Shown piece after piece: positions 1 to 7,961 of a DNA stretch of 64,000 nt. The DNA is from Micavibrio_A sp041655955. Lineage in GTDB: Bacteria; Pseudomonadota; Alphaproteobacteria; Micavibrionales; Micavibrionaceae. The translations under genes were made by a program, and so were the position numbers. The notes beneath the pieces were generated by a model, which had not been told where the DNA came from, did not search any database, and was given only the letters and a program-made list of their open reading frames with translations. Within the stretch, counting starts at the first letter, position 1, and the number at the start of each line of letters is the position of its first letter. The DNA lies in the NCBI GenBank assembly GCA_041655955.1, contig JBBAEN010000001.1, positions 806,001 to 870,000 on the forward strand, written 5' to 3'.

Positions 1-389
1 TAATCGCAGAAAGGGCGGGCTTTTTCGACCGCGGCGGCGATGGATTCATCGAGCTTATTGCCGTAATCCCGCCCCGTGTCTTTCACGATGAAAGAATAGA
101 GATGCTCTTTGGCAATCTCCACGCCGTTTTCCTGCAAAAGCTCCCCGCAGGCAATGGCCATATCGGTCAGATCGGCAGAAAACAGCCCTTCATCCTTCTT
201 CAGGACGACCATATGTCCGTTATCATCCAAAAGCCGGAAAACAGCCGCCCGCTCGCCGGCGGCAATAACAGGCTTAATAAAAATGATTTCATCCGCCGCC
301 GCCATGGCCGTACCGGCCGCAAGCAAGGCGGATGCGGCGGTTGAAGCCGTCCCCGCCGCCGAAGAGAAAAATGCCCTGATTTTATTCAT
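1..389 (-). CDS. Unknown exported protein (3' end beyond window)
   Basis: The reverse strand is open from an ATG at 387-389 to the window edge, giving 129 codons with no stop. The N-terminus is MNKIRAFFSS followed by a long Ala/Gly/Ser/Thr-rich stretch ending near residue 30 (AMAAADEI), which looks like a Sec signal peptide. The rest is a small acidic soluble domain with single Cys residues (IACGEL, PFCD). A GGGACGG stretch lies just upstream as a possible ribosome site. It lies 77 nt downstream of fliX on the same strand, so co-transcription is likely. I do not recognise the family; a periplasmic role is inference only. Confidence 0.6.
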   Translation of the reverse strand, partial: MNKIRAFFSSAAGTASTAASALLAAGTAMAAADEIIFIKPVIAAGERAAVFRLLDDNGHMVVLKKDEGLFSADLTDMAIACGELLQENGVEIAKEHLYSFIVKDTGRDYGNKLDESIAAAVEKARPFCD

Positions 390-466
390 CACCGTCCCGC
401 CATCATCCTTATGGCCGGACTATTGCATAATTATGGAAATAAATCAAGCGGATTTTATAAGCGGGT

Positions 467-898
467 TTAATGACTCGCAAGCGCCCTTTGCATCTTGGCC
501 ATTTCAATCTGGGCGCGCAGATCGATCTCGTCGAGGATGGCAGTCAGGCGCGGATCGGTGACCCGCTCGCGGTGGGACGCGACAACGTCGGCAATATCAA
601 TAACCTGCCCGATTGTCAGGCTGCCCGTCAGGATGGCGTGGCGCAAGCCGTCCAGCTCTTTCAGGATATCCTCGCCCCGCTCCACCATACGGCGGCGCGC
701 GGCCTGCTCTCCCGGCGCTTCCGCCGCCTGCACGCTGAGCAACGCATCGACGCGCGCGATCGACTGGGCCGGCGCGGCGCCTGCCGCCTGTTTGGGCGCA
801 TGGGCGATAAAATCCTCAAAGCTTCCACCGCCGGAAACCTTGCCGGATTTTTTAGTGCCGGACGCTCCTTGTGTCTTTGACGGGCCTTCGATTTTCAT
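467..898 (-). CDS. fliX: Flagellar assembly regulator FliX
   Basis: This 143-residue protein matches FliX in size, layout and position. It has a basic, Gly/Ser-rich N-terminus (MKIEGPSKTQGASG), a variable Ala-rich middle, and a conserved helical C-terminal half (ILKELDGLRHAILTG, then DLRAQIEMAKMQRA). In Caulobacter, FliX couples early basal-body assembly to FlbD, the activator of sigma-54 flagellar promoters, and its gene diverges from flgI exactly as here. AAAAGGTAGAG precedes the ATG as ribosome site. FlbD is encoded at 16799-18238, so both partners are in the window. Confidence 0.85.
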   Translation of the reverse strand: MKIEGPSKTQGASGTKKSGKVSGGGSFEDFIAHAPKQAAGAAPAQSIARVDALLSVQAAEAPGEQAARRRMVERGEDILKELDGLRHAILTGSLTIGQVIDIADVVASHRERVTDPRLTAILDEIDLRAQIEMAKMQRALASH

Positions 899-921
899 GC
901 TCTACCTTTTCTTCATCTCCC

Positions 922-951
922 ATTATACCCCTTTTCCCGCCCTTATATTAA
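922..951 (-). promoter_or_regulatory. Candidate fliX promoter
   Basis: On the minus strand a TATAAT -10 (plus 922-927) lies 18 nt downstream of TTAATA (plus 946-951). The -35 match is weak, but TTAA is also a CtrA half-site. The predicted start lies about 15-20 nt before the fliX ATG, leaving room for its Shine-Dalgarno. Confidence 0.4.
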
Positions 952-1078
952 GAGGCAATTTTTGCCGCCCTGCCGCAACAGGGAAAAAACGCCCCTGCTC
1001 CTAGCCGCGCCGCCGCCATGCCTGAAGGGCGGAAAGCGCAATCCATTGGAAATAAACAAGAATACACCGAGGCCCTGC

Positions 1079-1093
1079 TGGCACGAACTTCGC
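1079..1093 (+). promoter_or_regulatory. Sigma-54 (-24/-12) promoter of flgI
   Basis: TGGCACGAACTTCGC fits the sigma-54 consensus TGGCACG-N4-TTGC with one mismatch (TCGC for TTGC). GG at -24 and GC at -12 are separated by exactly 10 nt. Transcription would start near 1104-1105, which excludes a GTG at 1104 as the flgI start and supports the ATG at 1131. FlbD (16799-18238) is the obvious activator. Confidence 0.7.
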
Positions 1094-1130
1094 AAGGGAC
1101 AGGGTGGAATTATCAAGGGTGAGAAGAATT

Positions 1131-2294
1131 ATGTTTATGAAAGATAGAGCCATAGCCAAATCCCTGCGCCGCTCCGGTTTTTTGACACTGGGCGCGCTGC
1201 TGACACTTTTCATCGCCATGAGCATCTTCGCGGGCGGCGCCGAAGCGAAGACGACGCGGATCAAGGATATCGCCAATATCGAATCCGTCCGTGAAAACCA
1301 GCTTATCGGCTACGGGCTTGTCGTCGGGCTGAACGGGACGGGCGATACGCTGAACAGCTCCCCCTTTACCGAACAATCGCTCATCGCCATGTTAGAGCGG
1401 CTCGGCATCAATGTCCGCGGCCAGAAACTCAATACCGGCAACGTCGCCGCCGTCATGGTGACGGCAAGCCTGCCGCCCTTCACCAATCAGGGCTCATCCA
1501 TCGACGTAAACATCTCCTCGCTCGGCAACGCATCGAGCCTTCAGGGCGGAACGCTCCTCGTCACGCCGCTTGTCGCGGCGGACGGCGAGGTTTACGCCAT
1601 CGCGCAAGGCTCGGTCAACGTGTCCGGCTATTCCGCGACGGGCGCGGCAACACAGCAGGTTCAAAACATCCCGACCGCCGCGCGCATACCGGGCGGCGCT
1701 ATCGTCGAGCGGGAAATCAGCTTCCGGCTCGAAGACCTGCAATCGGTTCGCCTCTCGCTGCGCAACCCCGACTTCACGACGGCGCGGCGCATCGCACAGG
1801 CCATTAACGGCTTTTCCGCCGCGAATATCGCGACGGCGGAAAATTCCGCAAGCGTCGTTCTGGAACGCCCCAGCATGTATGCCGGAACCATCGTTGACCT
1901 TATCACCGATATCGAACAGCTCCCCGTCGAGCCGGATCAGGTCGCGCGCGTCGTGATTGACGAGCGTTCGGGCGTTATCGTGATCGGCTCGCAGGTTAAA
2001 ATCAACACGGTCGCGGTGGCGCAAGGAAACCTGACCGTACGCATCACCGAAACGCCGCAAGTGTCACAGCCGAACCCTTTTTCAGAAACGGGTGAAACAG
2101 TCGTCGTGCCGCGCACGGGGATCGAAGTCAATGAATCGCCGGATGCGAAACTTGCCGTGGTCGAAACAGGCGTGACGCTTGAAGAGCTGGTCACGGGGCT
2201 GAACCGCCTTGGCGTGCCGCCGCGCGATGTCATTACCATTTTGCAGGCCATCAAGGCGTCCGGCGCGCTGCAAGCCGAAATCACGACGATGTAA
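1131..2294 (+). CDS. flgI: Flagellar P-ring protein FlgI
   Basis: This is the periplasmic P-ring subunit that forms the rod bushing in the peptidoglycan layer. An N-terminal signal peptide (basic MFMKDRAIAKSLRR, a hydrophobic stretch, cleavage after AEA near residue 40) is followed by the FlgI hallmark TRIKDIANIESVRENQLIGY and GLVVGLNGTGDT. The C-terminus LVTGLNRLGVPPRDVITILQ is also characteristic. The product is 387 residues from ATG 1131, normal for the family. AAGGGTGAG lies before the start and the sigma-54 promoter ends upstream. It leads the flgI-flgJ-flgN-fliK-flgD-flgE run. No flgH is present next to it. Confidence 0.95.
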   Translation: MFMKDRAIAKSLRRSGFLTLGALLTLFIAMSIFAGGAEAKTTRIKDIANIESVRENQLIGYGLVVGLNGTGDTLNSSPFTEQSLIAMLERLGINVRGQKLNTGNVAAVMVTASLPPFTNQGSSIDVNISSLGNASSLQGGTLLVTPLVAADGEVYAIAQGSVNVSGYSATGAATQQVQNIPTAARIPGGAIVEREISFRLEDLQSVRLSLRNPDFTTARRIAQAINGFSAANIATAENSASVVLERPSMYAGTIVDLITDIEQLPVEPDQVARVVIDERSGVIVIGSQVKINTVAVAQGNLTVRITETPQVSQPNPFSETGETVVVPRTGIEVNESPDAKLAVVETGVTLEELVTGLNRLGVPPRDVITILQAIKASGALQAEITTM

Positions 2295-2311
2295 CGCAGG
2301 GAAAGAACGCA

Positions 2312-2707
2312 ATGAAACTCGATATGACATCCCCGCTCTCAAACCCCGCGCTGCTCGCCCAGGGCAAGGCCGCGCCGGATATCGACATGCAGCGCATCGA
2401 AGATACGGCGCGCGAGTTCGAGGCCGTGTTCATGGCCGAAATGATGAAGCCGCTTTTTGAAAGCATCAAGGTCGATGGCCGTTTCGGCGGCGGCAAGGGC
2501 GAAGAGATTTTCCGCAGCTTCCTGCGCGACGAATACGGCAAGATCATCTCCCGGACGGAGAGTATCGGCATCGCCGATCAGGTGCGGGAGCAGTTGATAG
2601 AAATGCAATCCCGCGCGGCGGAGCCGGAATTGGCACAGAATATGCATAGCCAGACGATGTATGGAGCCGCCAAGGCCGCAACAGGAGAAGACAACGATGT
2701 TCTTTAA
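2312..2707 (+). CDS. flgJ: Rod-binding protein, FlgJ N-terminal type
   Basis: This 131-residue protein matches the FlgJ N-terminal rod-binding domain. It contains EDTAREFEAVFMAEMMKPLF, then GRFGGGKGEEIFRSFLRDEY with a helical end. The muramidase domain of enterobacterial FlgJ is absent, as is usual in alphaproteobacteria, so rod-cap function without peptidoglycan cleavage is expected. The ATG lies 18 nt after the flgI stop behind AGGGAAAG. Its 3' end overlaps the start of the next gene, indicating translational coupling. Confidence 0.9.
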   Translation: MKLDMTSPLSNPALLAQGKAAPDIDMQRIEDTAREFEAVFMAEMMKPLFESIKVDGRFGGGKGEEIFRSFLRDEYGKIISRTESIGIADQVREQLIEMQSRAAEPELAQNMHSQTMYGAAKAATGEDNDVL

Positions 2708-3263
2708 ACCGGCAGAAACTAAATTCGGCAAACGCCAGCAGAACGCCCCCGGCGCCGGCACAGGACGGAACGCAGGGGCCCGCGCGGCGGAACCCGCCCT
2801 CCCCGCCGCCGCGCCTGCCGCAGGGCAGGTCACGGGCGACGTAAACAAACTCCTGCGCGCGCTCATCGTCGCGGTCACCAATCTGCGCGATGTGCTTTTG
2901 CGCGAGAATGACGCGCTGGATCACTCGAACTCGCAGGCTTTTATGGATTTGCAGGACGAGAAAGTCGCCATCGCCCGCCATTATGAAGGGCTGATGGTGT
3001 CCCTGCTCAACCGCACGGATTTGCAAACCGCCGATACCAGGCTGCGCAGCCAGCTCCTTTCTCTGGAAGAAGGGTTTTCCACCGTCATGAAAGACAACAT
3101 GGAAAAGCTGGAACGGATGCGCGGCGCGACCGAGCGGCTTGGCGAACAGATTATGAGCGCCGCCCGCAAATCGGCCGAGAATATGAGCCAGTTCGCCTAT
3201 GGCTCCGCCGGCACGATGCAAAAAGGCGGCAAGGCCACGATCGGCCTTAGCGAACAGGCATAG
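2697..3263 (+). CDS. FlgN-like flagellar export chaperone
   Basis: This is a 188-residue, largely helical protein. After an Ala/Pro-rich N-terminus, the segment NKLLRALIVAVTNLRDVLLR, later LLSLEEGFSTVMKDNMEKLE, resembles FlgN-type chaperones, which hold hook-associated proteins before export. The ATG at 2697 overlaps the flgJ stop by 11 nt and follows ACAGGAGAAG; an upstream in-frame ATG lies inside flgJ and is rejected. Position between flgJ and fliK supports a flagellar role. Family assignment rests on helical pattern and context, so it is moderately sure. Confidence 0.6.
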   Translation: MFFKPAETKFGKRQQNAPGAGTGRNAGARAAEPALPAAAPAAGQVTGDVNKLLRALIVAVTNLRDVLLRENDALDHSNSQAFMDLQDEKVAIARHYEGLMVSLLNRTDLQTADTRLRSQLLSLEEGFSTVMKDNMEKLERMRGATERLGEQIMSAARKSAENMSQFAYGSAGTMQKGGKATIGLSEQA

Positions 3264-3328
3264 GCAGGACACTTAATATACAAGAATGAAAAAGAACAGG
3301 GCAGAGAAAGAAAACAAGGATAGTCGGT

Positions 3329-4963
3329 ATGAGTGACATTTCCCCCGTTTTGACAAAAACAGCCGCCGCAGGCGCGGCCCAACAGCCGCAAGCGCTTTCG
3401 GGCGGCAATGCGGGCGTCTTTGCCGCAGGGCTGGGCAGTGCCGGCAATTTCTGGGACATGATCCTGTCCAACATCATGCCGAATGCCCCGGCAGACGCGC
3501 ACCGCGTCTTTCCCGCAGGAACGCAGGAAGCGGCGCAAAAAGCGGCGCAAGCCTCCGGCGCGATAGAAGCCGCATCTGCAAAACCCGCTATCTCCCTTGA
3601 AAACACGCTCGCCGCCCTGCAAGTCGCGCTCGCGGTGCAGCCGGTCGATGAAGACGGCAATATCATCTTGCAAGCGCCGGAAAAGAACGTGCCGGAATTG
3701 CAAAAACAGCTCGATAAGACCGATTCCCTTATCAGCCACCTGAAAAACATCCTCCCCGAAAATGCGGAAAAGAGTGGGTTTTTTGCCGGCTTCCTTGGCA
3801 AGCTTCAGGCGAAATCGGACGATCTGCGCGCGAATATAGCGGCGCTGGAAACGCCTGTCCTCGCCAAGGATACGCCCGTTGAAGACGTTCCCATGCCGCT
3901 GATGATTGCGCTCGGCCTGTCCCCGGCGGAAATCACGCAGATTGCCGCGAATATCGAAGCGCTTGAAGAAAAGCTTGGCCGCGACATCACGGTCGAGGAT
4001 CTTCTCTCCGGCGTCGGCGGGCTTCTGCCGCCCGCACCGGAAGCGATGGTCGTTGCGGCAAGGGATGGCACAGCCGTTAAGGCACAGGATATTCTCGGCG
4101 CCATTGATGATGGAACCGAACCGACGGATGATTTGGCGGCGCGCCTGAACGCGCTCGATATCGGCGGCGATGAAACCGGCACCGGGACGCAGGAGGACGC
4201 GGATTTTGAAAACCAGCGCCCCCTCTTGCAGAAAACCGGCGCGGACGCGAAAGACGCTTCGGCCAAAGAAGCTTCAGCCAAAGAGGCCCGCCTTAATACC
4301 GGCAGCGAAGCCTCGTTCAAGGAAAACATCGCAAGCATCAAACATGACATTGCCGCAAAATCGGCGGCGGGCAATGAAGCCTTCATGAATGTGTTTATGG
4401 ACAGCACCGGTGATGACGCCATGCTGCGCCAGTTCGGACTGGCAAGCGCATCGACTTTGAATTTCGGCGGGGCGGCACAGGCCGCGAACCTTGTGTCCTC
4501 GCCCACGGTCGCGGCAGGACAAACCCATCCGGCCACCCAGATGGTCATGGCGACGCTGACCAAGGCCGGCAAGAGCGGCAGCGACAATATCATGACGCTG
4601 CGCCTCGACCCGCCGGAGCTGGGCAGCGTCAATATCCGCCTTGAATTCGGCAAGGACAAAACCGTCAAGGCGCTTATCTCCGCCGAAAAGCCGGAAACAT
4701 ACATGATGCTCCAGCGCGATTCCCACGCGCTTGAACGCGCCCTGCAATCGGCGGGCCTTGAAACGGGCGGGGATTCCCTGACATTCGAACTTTCAGACGG
4801 CGGCGCCTTTAATCACGACAATGACGGCGATCGCGGCGGCGAAAAGAATTTTGGAGGCAATGCCGCGAACACGCAAGGCGGTGACGATGAAATTATTCAA
4901 TCAAGCGTCATGTGGCAGGTTGACCCGTCAACCGGGCATGTCCGCTATAATATTTACGCCTAA
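3329..4963 (+). CDS. fliK: Flagellar hook-length control protein FliK
   Basis: This 544-residue protein has an Ala/Asp/Glu-rich, low-conservation N-terminal two-thirds and a FliK C-terminal (Flg_hook) domain at about residues 410-500. The domain shows TLRLDPPELGSVNIRLEF and, further on, TYMMLQRDSHALERALQSAG. FliK is exported as the hook grows and tells FlhB to switch substrates at the right hook length. It sits between the chaperone-like gene and flgD/flgE, whose products build the hook. The tail repeats KEASAKEA-type units near residue 310. Confidence 0.9.
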   Translation: MSDISPVLTKTAAAGAAQQPQALSGGNAGVFAAGLGSAGNFWDMILSNIMPNAPADAHRVFPAGTQEAAQKAAQASGAIEAASAKPAISLENTLAALQVALAVQPVDEDGNIILQAPEKNVPELQKQLDKTDSLISHLKNILPENAEKSGFFAGFLGKLQAKSDDLRANIAALETPVLAKDTPVEDVPMPLMIALGLSPAEITQIAANIEALEEKLGRDITVEDLLSGVGGLLPPAPEAMVVAARDGTAVKAQDILGAIDDGTEPTDDLAARLNALDIGGDETGTGTQEDADFENQRPLLQKTGADAKDASAKEASAKEARLNTGSEASFKENIASIKHDIAAKSAAGNEAFMNVFMDSTGDDAMLRQFGLASASTLNFGGAAQAANLVSSPTVAAGQTHPATQMVMATLTKAGKSGSDNIMTLRLDPPELGSVNIRLEFGKDKTVKALISAEKPETYMMLQRDSHALERALQSAGLETGGDSLTFELSDGGAFNHDNDGDRGGEKNFGGNAANTQGGDDEIIQSSVMWQVDPSTGHVRYNIYA

Positions 4964-5005
4964 CGGAATAAATGACAGGAACAACGAGAACAGGAAGATA
5001 GAAAG

Positions 5006-5770
5006 ATGGCAACAGCCCCCGTAACAACCGCAGGCGTCGTCAACAACGCGCAAAAAACAGCCACCGCCGGTGTAAAGCTGGCGGAAGATTTCCAGCAGTT
5101 CCTGACGCTTCTGACGACGCAGCTTCAAAACCAGGATCCGCTCTCCCCGATGGATTCAACGGAATTCACGAACCAGCTCGTCCAGTTTTCGCAAGTCGAA
5201 CAACAGATCAATATGAACCAGAAAATGGACAATCTCGTATCCTTGCAACTCGCAAGCATTTCGACCGTGGCCCTCGGCTATGTCGGCATGGATATTTCCT
5301 ATCTCAGCGCAGAGATGAACTATGACGGCACCACCCCCGTCGATGTGAATTACGCGCTGGCATCCGAAGCCGTCACATCGCGGATCAACATCTATAACGA
5401 AGAAGGCACGCTCGTTTATTCGCACGACGCGCCGAAGAATGTCGGCACCAACAAATTCACCTGGAATGGAACATCCACGGGCGGCGCGCCGCTTGAGCCG
5501 GGGACTTATTCCGTCAAGATCGATGCGCTCGACAAGGACGGAAAAGTCATCGAAAACTCCACCGTCGTATCGGGCAACGTGCGCGGTATCGAAACGCAAA
5601 ACGGCGTTGTTTATGTCCTGGTCGGAGAGCGCGCCATCATGATGTCGAACATCGTCAACGCAACGGTTCCGCAGCCGGCACAAGAGGCGAACAATACGGC
5701 GCCGCCGCCCGGTGACAGCGGCAGCGACGATGAGGGCGATGACGGAGAAATACCGGAAGACAACGTATAA
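5006..5770 (+). CDS. flgD: Flagellar hook-capping protein FlgD
   Basis: FlgD caps the growing hook and lets FlgE subunits insert. The N-terminal part carries the family signature DFQQFLTLLTTQLQNQDPLS followed by PMDSTEFTNQLVQFSQVEQ at residues 28-66. The C-terminal half has the FlgD Ig-like layout (VTSRINIYNEEG, then FTWNGTSTGGAPLEPGTYSV). The last 30 residues are an acidic Pro/Asp/Gly tail that is longer than usual. It lies 42 nt after fliK and just before flgE. Confidence 0.93.
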   Translation: MATAPVTTAGVVNNAQKTATAGVKLAEDFQQFLTLLTTQLQNQDPLSPMDSTEFTNQLVQFSQVEQQINMNQKMDNLVSLQLASISTVALGYVGMDISYLSAEMNYDGTTPVDVNYALASEAVTSRINIYNEEGTLVYSHDAPKNVGTNKFTWNGTSTGGAPLEPGTYSVKIDALDKDGKVIENSTVVSGNVRGIETQNGVVYVLVGERAIMMSNIVNATVPQPAQEANNTAPPPGDSGSDDEGDDGEIPEDNV

Positions 5771-5816
5771 ACAGCAACAGCAGGCACGATAACAGAATTT
5801 ATAATAGGAGGTTACT

Positions 5817-7577
5817 ATGAGCTTATTCGGATCACTCTATACAGGAGTTTCAGGCCTTTCCGCCCAGTCGCAGGCGACGGCCATGATTTCCAACAACATC
5901 GCCAACGTGAACACAGTGGGCTTTAAACGCTCCGAAGCCGCGTTCTATTCGCTGGTGACGACGGAAGGCCGCAACACGCGCTATTCGCCGGGGACGGTTT
6001 CCGTGAACCGCATCCAGCGCGTCGATCAGCAAGGCCCGATCCAGCAATCCATTTCAACGACGGACACGTCTATTTCCGGCAACGGGTTCTATGCGGTCAA
6101 ACGCGATAACGACGCATCCGGCATGTCGCAATATCTTTATACCCGTAACGGACAATTTTCCGAAGACGCGCAAGGCTATCTCGTCAATACGGCAGGCTTC
6201 TATCTTTACGGCTGGCAACTTGACCAGGACGGGCGGCTTCCCTCGAACCAGGGCGACCTGACATCCCTTGTGCCGATCGATGTCGCGTTCCTTGGCGGGC
6301 TGACGCGCCCGACGACGACGGCGGAACTCGCGCTTAACCTCGATATGTCCAGGCCGGATAAAACAATGTCAGACGCCCTGACCAGCGCCCCCGGATTCTC
6401 CCGCGCGATCACCATGTATGACTCGCTCGGAAACCCCCAGCCAATGACGTTTGAATTCGTCAAGACTTACGGCCCGCAAGGAACGGCGGCTTCGACCATC
6501 AACAACACATCGGCAACAACGCGCCTTATCAACGATCTCGGCCTGACCGCCGGCCACCAGTTCACTATCGAAACGGAGGCCGGGGTGCCCCTGACGCTGA
6601 CCGTCGTTAGCGGTACGCCGGCAGCGGCAGGCGAAGTCCAGACGCTTGGCGATATTATCAACGCTATCAACGATCCTGTGAACGGCGTCGCGGGGGCGAC
6701 CGCCTATATCGGGAATAGCGGGGAATTCCTTATCCAGCGCAATGACTTTGTCGGCGGTGCGGCGCAGTTTATCCAACTGGCCAACGTCGGCGCCGGCTCG
6801 GCTCTTGGAAGCCTCGGCCTGTCTGCCGGAACCTTTGCATCCGACGACCTGACGGGCGGCGCCTATGATAACGGAACGCCCGCCGACACCCCGCCATACA
6901 GCGCCGGCAGCCCCACAACGGGCCGCGTCTTCCCGGCGCCCCAATTCCTGCCCGGCGATCCGAACTATAACGCCCGCGGCTGGTGGCAGGTAAAAGTTGT
7001 CGATCCGTCCAACAACACGGTGACGACCGGCCTTATCAACTTCAAGCCGGACGGAACGATCAACGCGCTTCAGGATAATGACGGGAATATCGACATCGAG
7101 CTGGGCGCGCTAAACTTCGGGAACGGCTCCGCCATCCAGACCATCAACGTGGATATTTCCCGCTTCAGCCAATTCTCCGGAAACGACACAGTTCTCTATG
7201 CCGACCAGAACGGCGCGGAGCTTGGCCTGCGGACGGGCGTTGACATCGACCGCGAAGGCTACGTTATCGCCCGCTTCTCCAACGGCGCGACATCGAAGCT
7301 CTATAAACTCCCGCTCGTAACCTTCTCCAACCCGAACGGGCTGCAGGAAGTGTCCGGTACGGCCTATTCCGAAACCGAGCTGTCGGGCGAGGAAAACCTG
7401 CGTGAAGCAGGCATGGGCGGAGCAGGCTTTATCGAGCCGTCAACGCTGGAAATTTCCAACGTCGATCTGGCCGATGAATTCGCGAAACTGATTGTTTCCC
7501 AGCGCGCTTATTCCGCCAACACCAAGGTCATCACCACGGTTGACCAGATGACCGAGGAACTTTTGAGGCTGCGATAA
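5817..7577 (+). CDS. flgE: Flagellar hook protein FlgE
   Basis: This 586-residue protein has the hook/rod N-terminal signature MSLFGSLYTGVSGLSAQSQA then NNIANVNTVGFKR. The C-terminal motif NVDLADEFAKLIVSQRAYSAN, with coiled ends near the terminus (ITTVDQMTEELLRLR), is also standard. The central 250 residues are the variable surface domains, longer than in enteric FlgE. A strong ribosome site (ATAGGAGG) precedes the ATG. A clear terminator follows the stop, so flgE ends this transcription unit. Confidence 0.95.
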   Translation: MSLFGSLYTGVSGLSAQSQATAMISNNIANVNTVGFKRSEAAFYSLVTTEGRNTRYSPGTVSVNRIQRVDQQGPIQQSISTTDTSISGNGFYAVKRDNDASGMSQYLYTRNGQFSEDAQGYLVNTAGFYLYGWQLDQDGRLPSNQGDLTSLVPIDVAFLGGLTRPTTTAELALNLDMSRPDKTMSDALTSAPGFSRAITMYDSLGNPQPMTFEFVKTYGPQGTAASTINNTSATTRLINDLGLTAGHQFTIETEAGVPLTLTVVSGTPAAAGEVQTLGDIINAINDPVNGVAGATAYIGNSGEFLIQRNDFVGGAAQFIQLANVGAGSALGSLGLSAGTFASDDLTGGAYDNGTPADTPPYSAGSPTTGRVFPAPQFLPGDPNYNARGWWQVKVVDPSNNTVTTGLINFKPDGTINALQDNDGNIDIELGALNFGNGSAIQTINVDISRFSQFSGNDTVLYADQNGAELGLRTGVDIDREGYVIARFSNGATSKLYKLPLVTFSNPNGLQEVSGTAYSETELSGEENLREAGMGGAGFIEPSTLEISNVDLADEFAKLIVSQRAYSANTKVITTVDQMTEELLRLR

Positions 7578-7624
7578 CATTAGTTTCAACGGAAAGGCCC
7601 CTAACCACTACGATAAGCCCTTCT

Positions 7625-7663
7625 GAAACGCTCCGGCCTCCCCCAGCCGGAGCGTTTCTTTTT
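7625..7663 (+). terminator. Rho-independent terminator after flgE
   Basis: A perfect 13-bp stem (GAAACGCTCCGGC at 7625-7637 with its complement at 7646-7658) encloses an 8-nt loop and is followed by TTTTT. It ends the flgI-flgE unit. Confidence 0.9.
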
Positions 7664-7864
7664 GGCAAAAAAGCCTCATCCGCAAAATACTTCTCTAAAT
7701 CCGGCAAAATATCCGGCTTTTTTTATAAAAATTCCTCCCGTTCTCCGCCCGTTCCGGTTAATAAAACCCCGTGCGCGAATCACAGGCTCGCCGCATCGTT
7801 ATGAAAATAAAGAGTTTTTGGGATTTTTATCGTTAAGAATATGAGAATAAAGGATTTTTACGCC

Positions 7865-7894
7865 TTAACACCTCGTTAAGATTTATGTTATAGT
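7865..7894 (+). promoter_or_regulatory. CtrA box and core promoter of flagellin
   Basis: TTAACACCTCGTTAA at 7865-7879 is a perfect TTAA-N7-TTAA CtrA site. A TATAGT -10-like element lies at 7889-7894, so the box occupies the -35 side as in CtrA-activated promoters. The flagellin ATG is 68 nt downstream of the -10. The remaining bases of the 7664-7961 gap are AT-rich and hold no gene. Confidence 0.65.
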
Positions 7895-7961
7895 ATAGAA
7901 AATGTCGTCCAGTATGGGCGGCGAAAAATGAGCCAATACAACCCTAGGAAAGGATTATAAA

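Noticed and set aside
7662..7844. 60-codon frame between flgE and flagellin
   Set aside because: It starts inside the terminator T tract, has no ribosome site and its translation is low-complexity.
7920..7933. Possible sigma-54 element before flagellin (GG-N10-GC)
   Set aside because: Only the GG and GC positions fit; the flanking bases diverge from TGGCAC and TTGC, and the CtrA box with a -10 is a better promoter.
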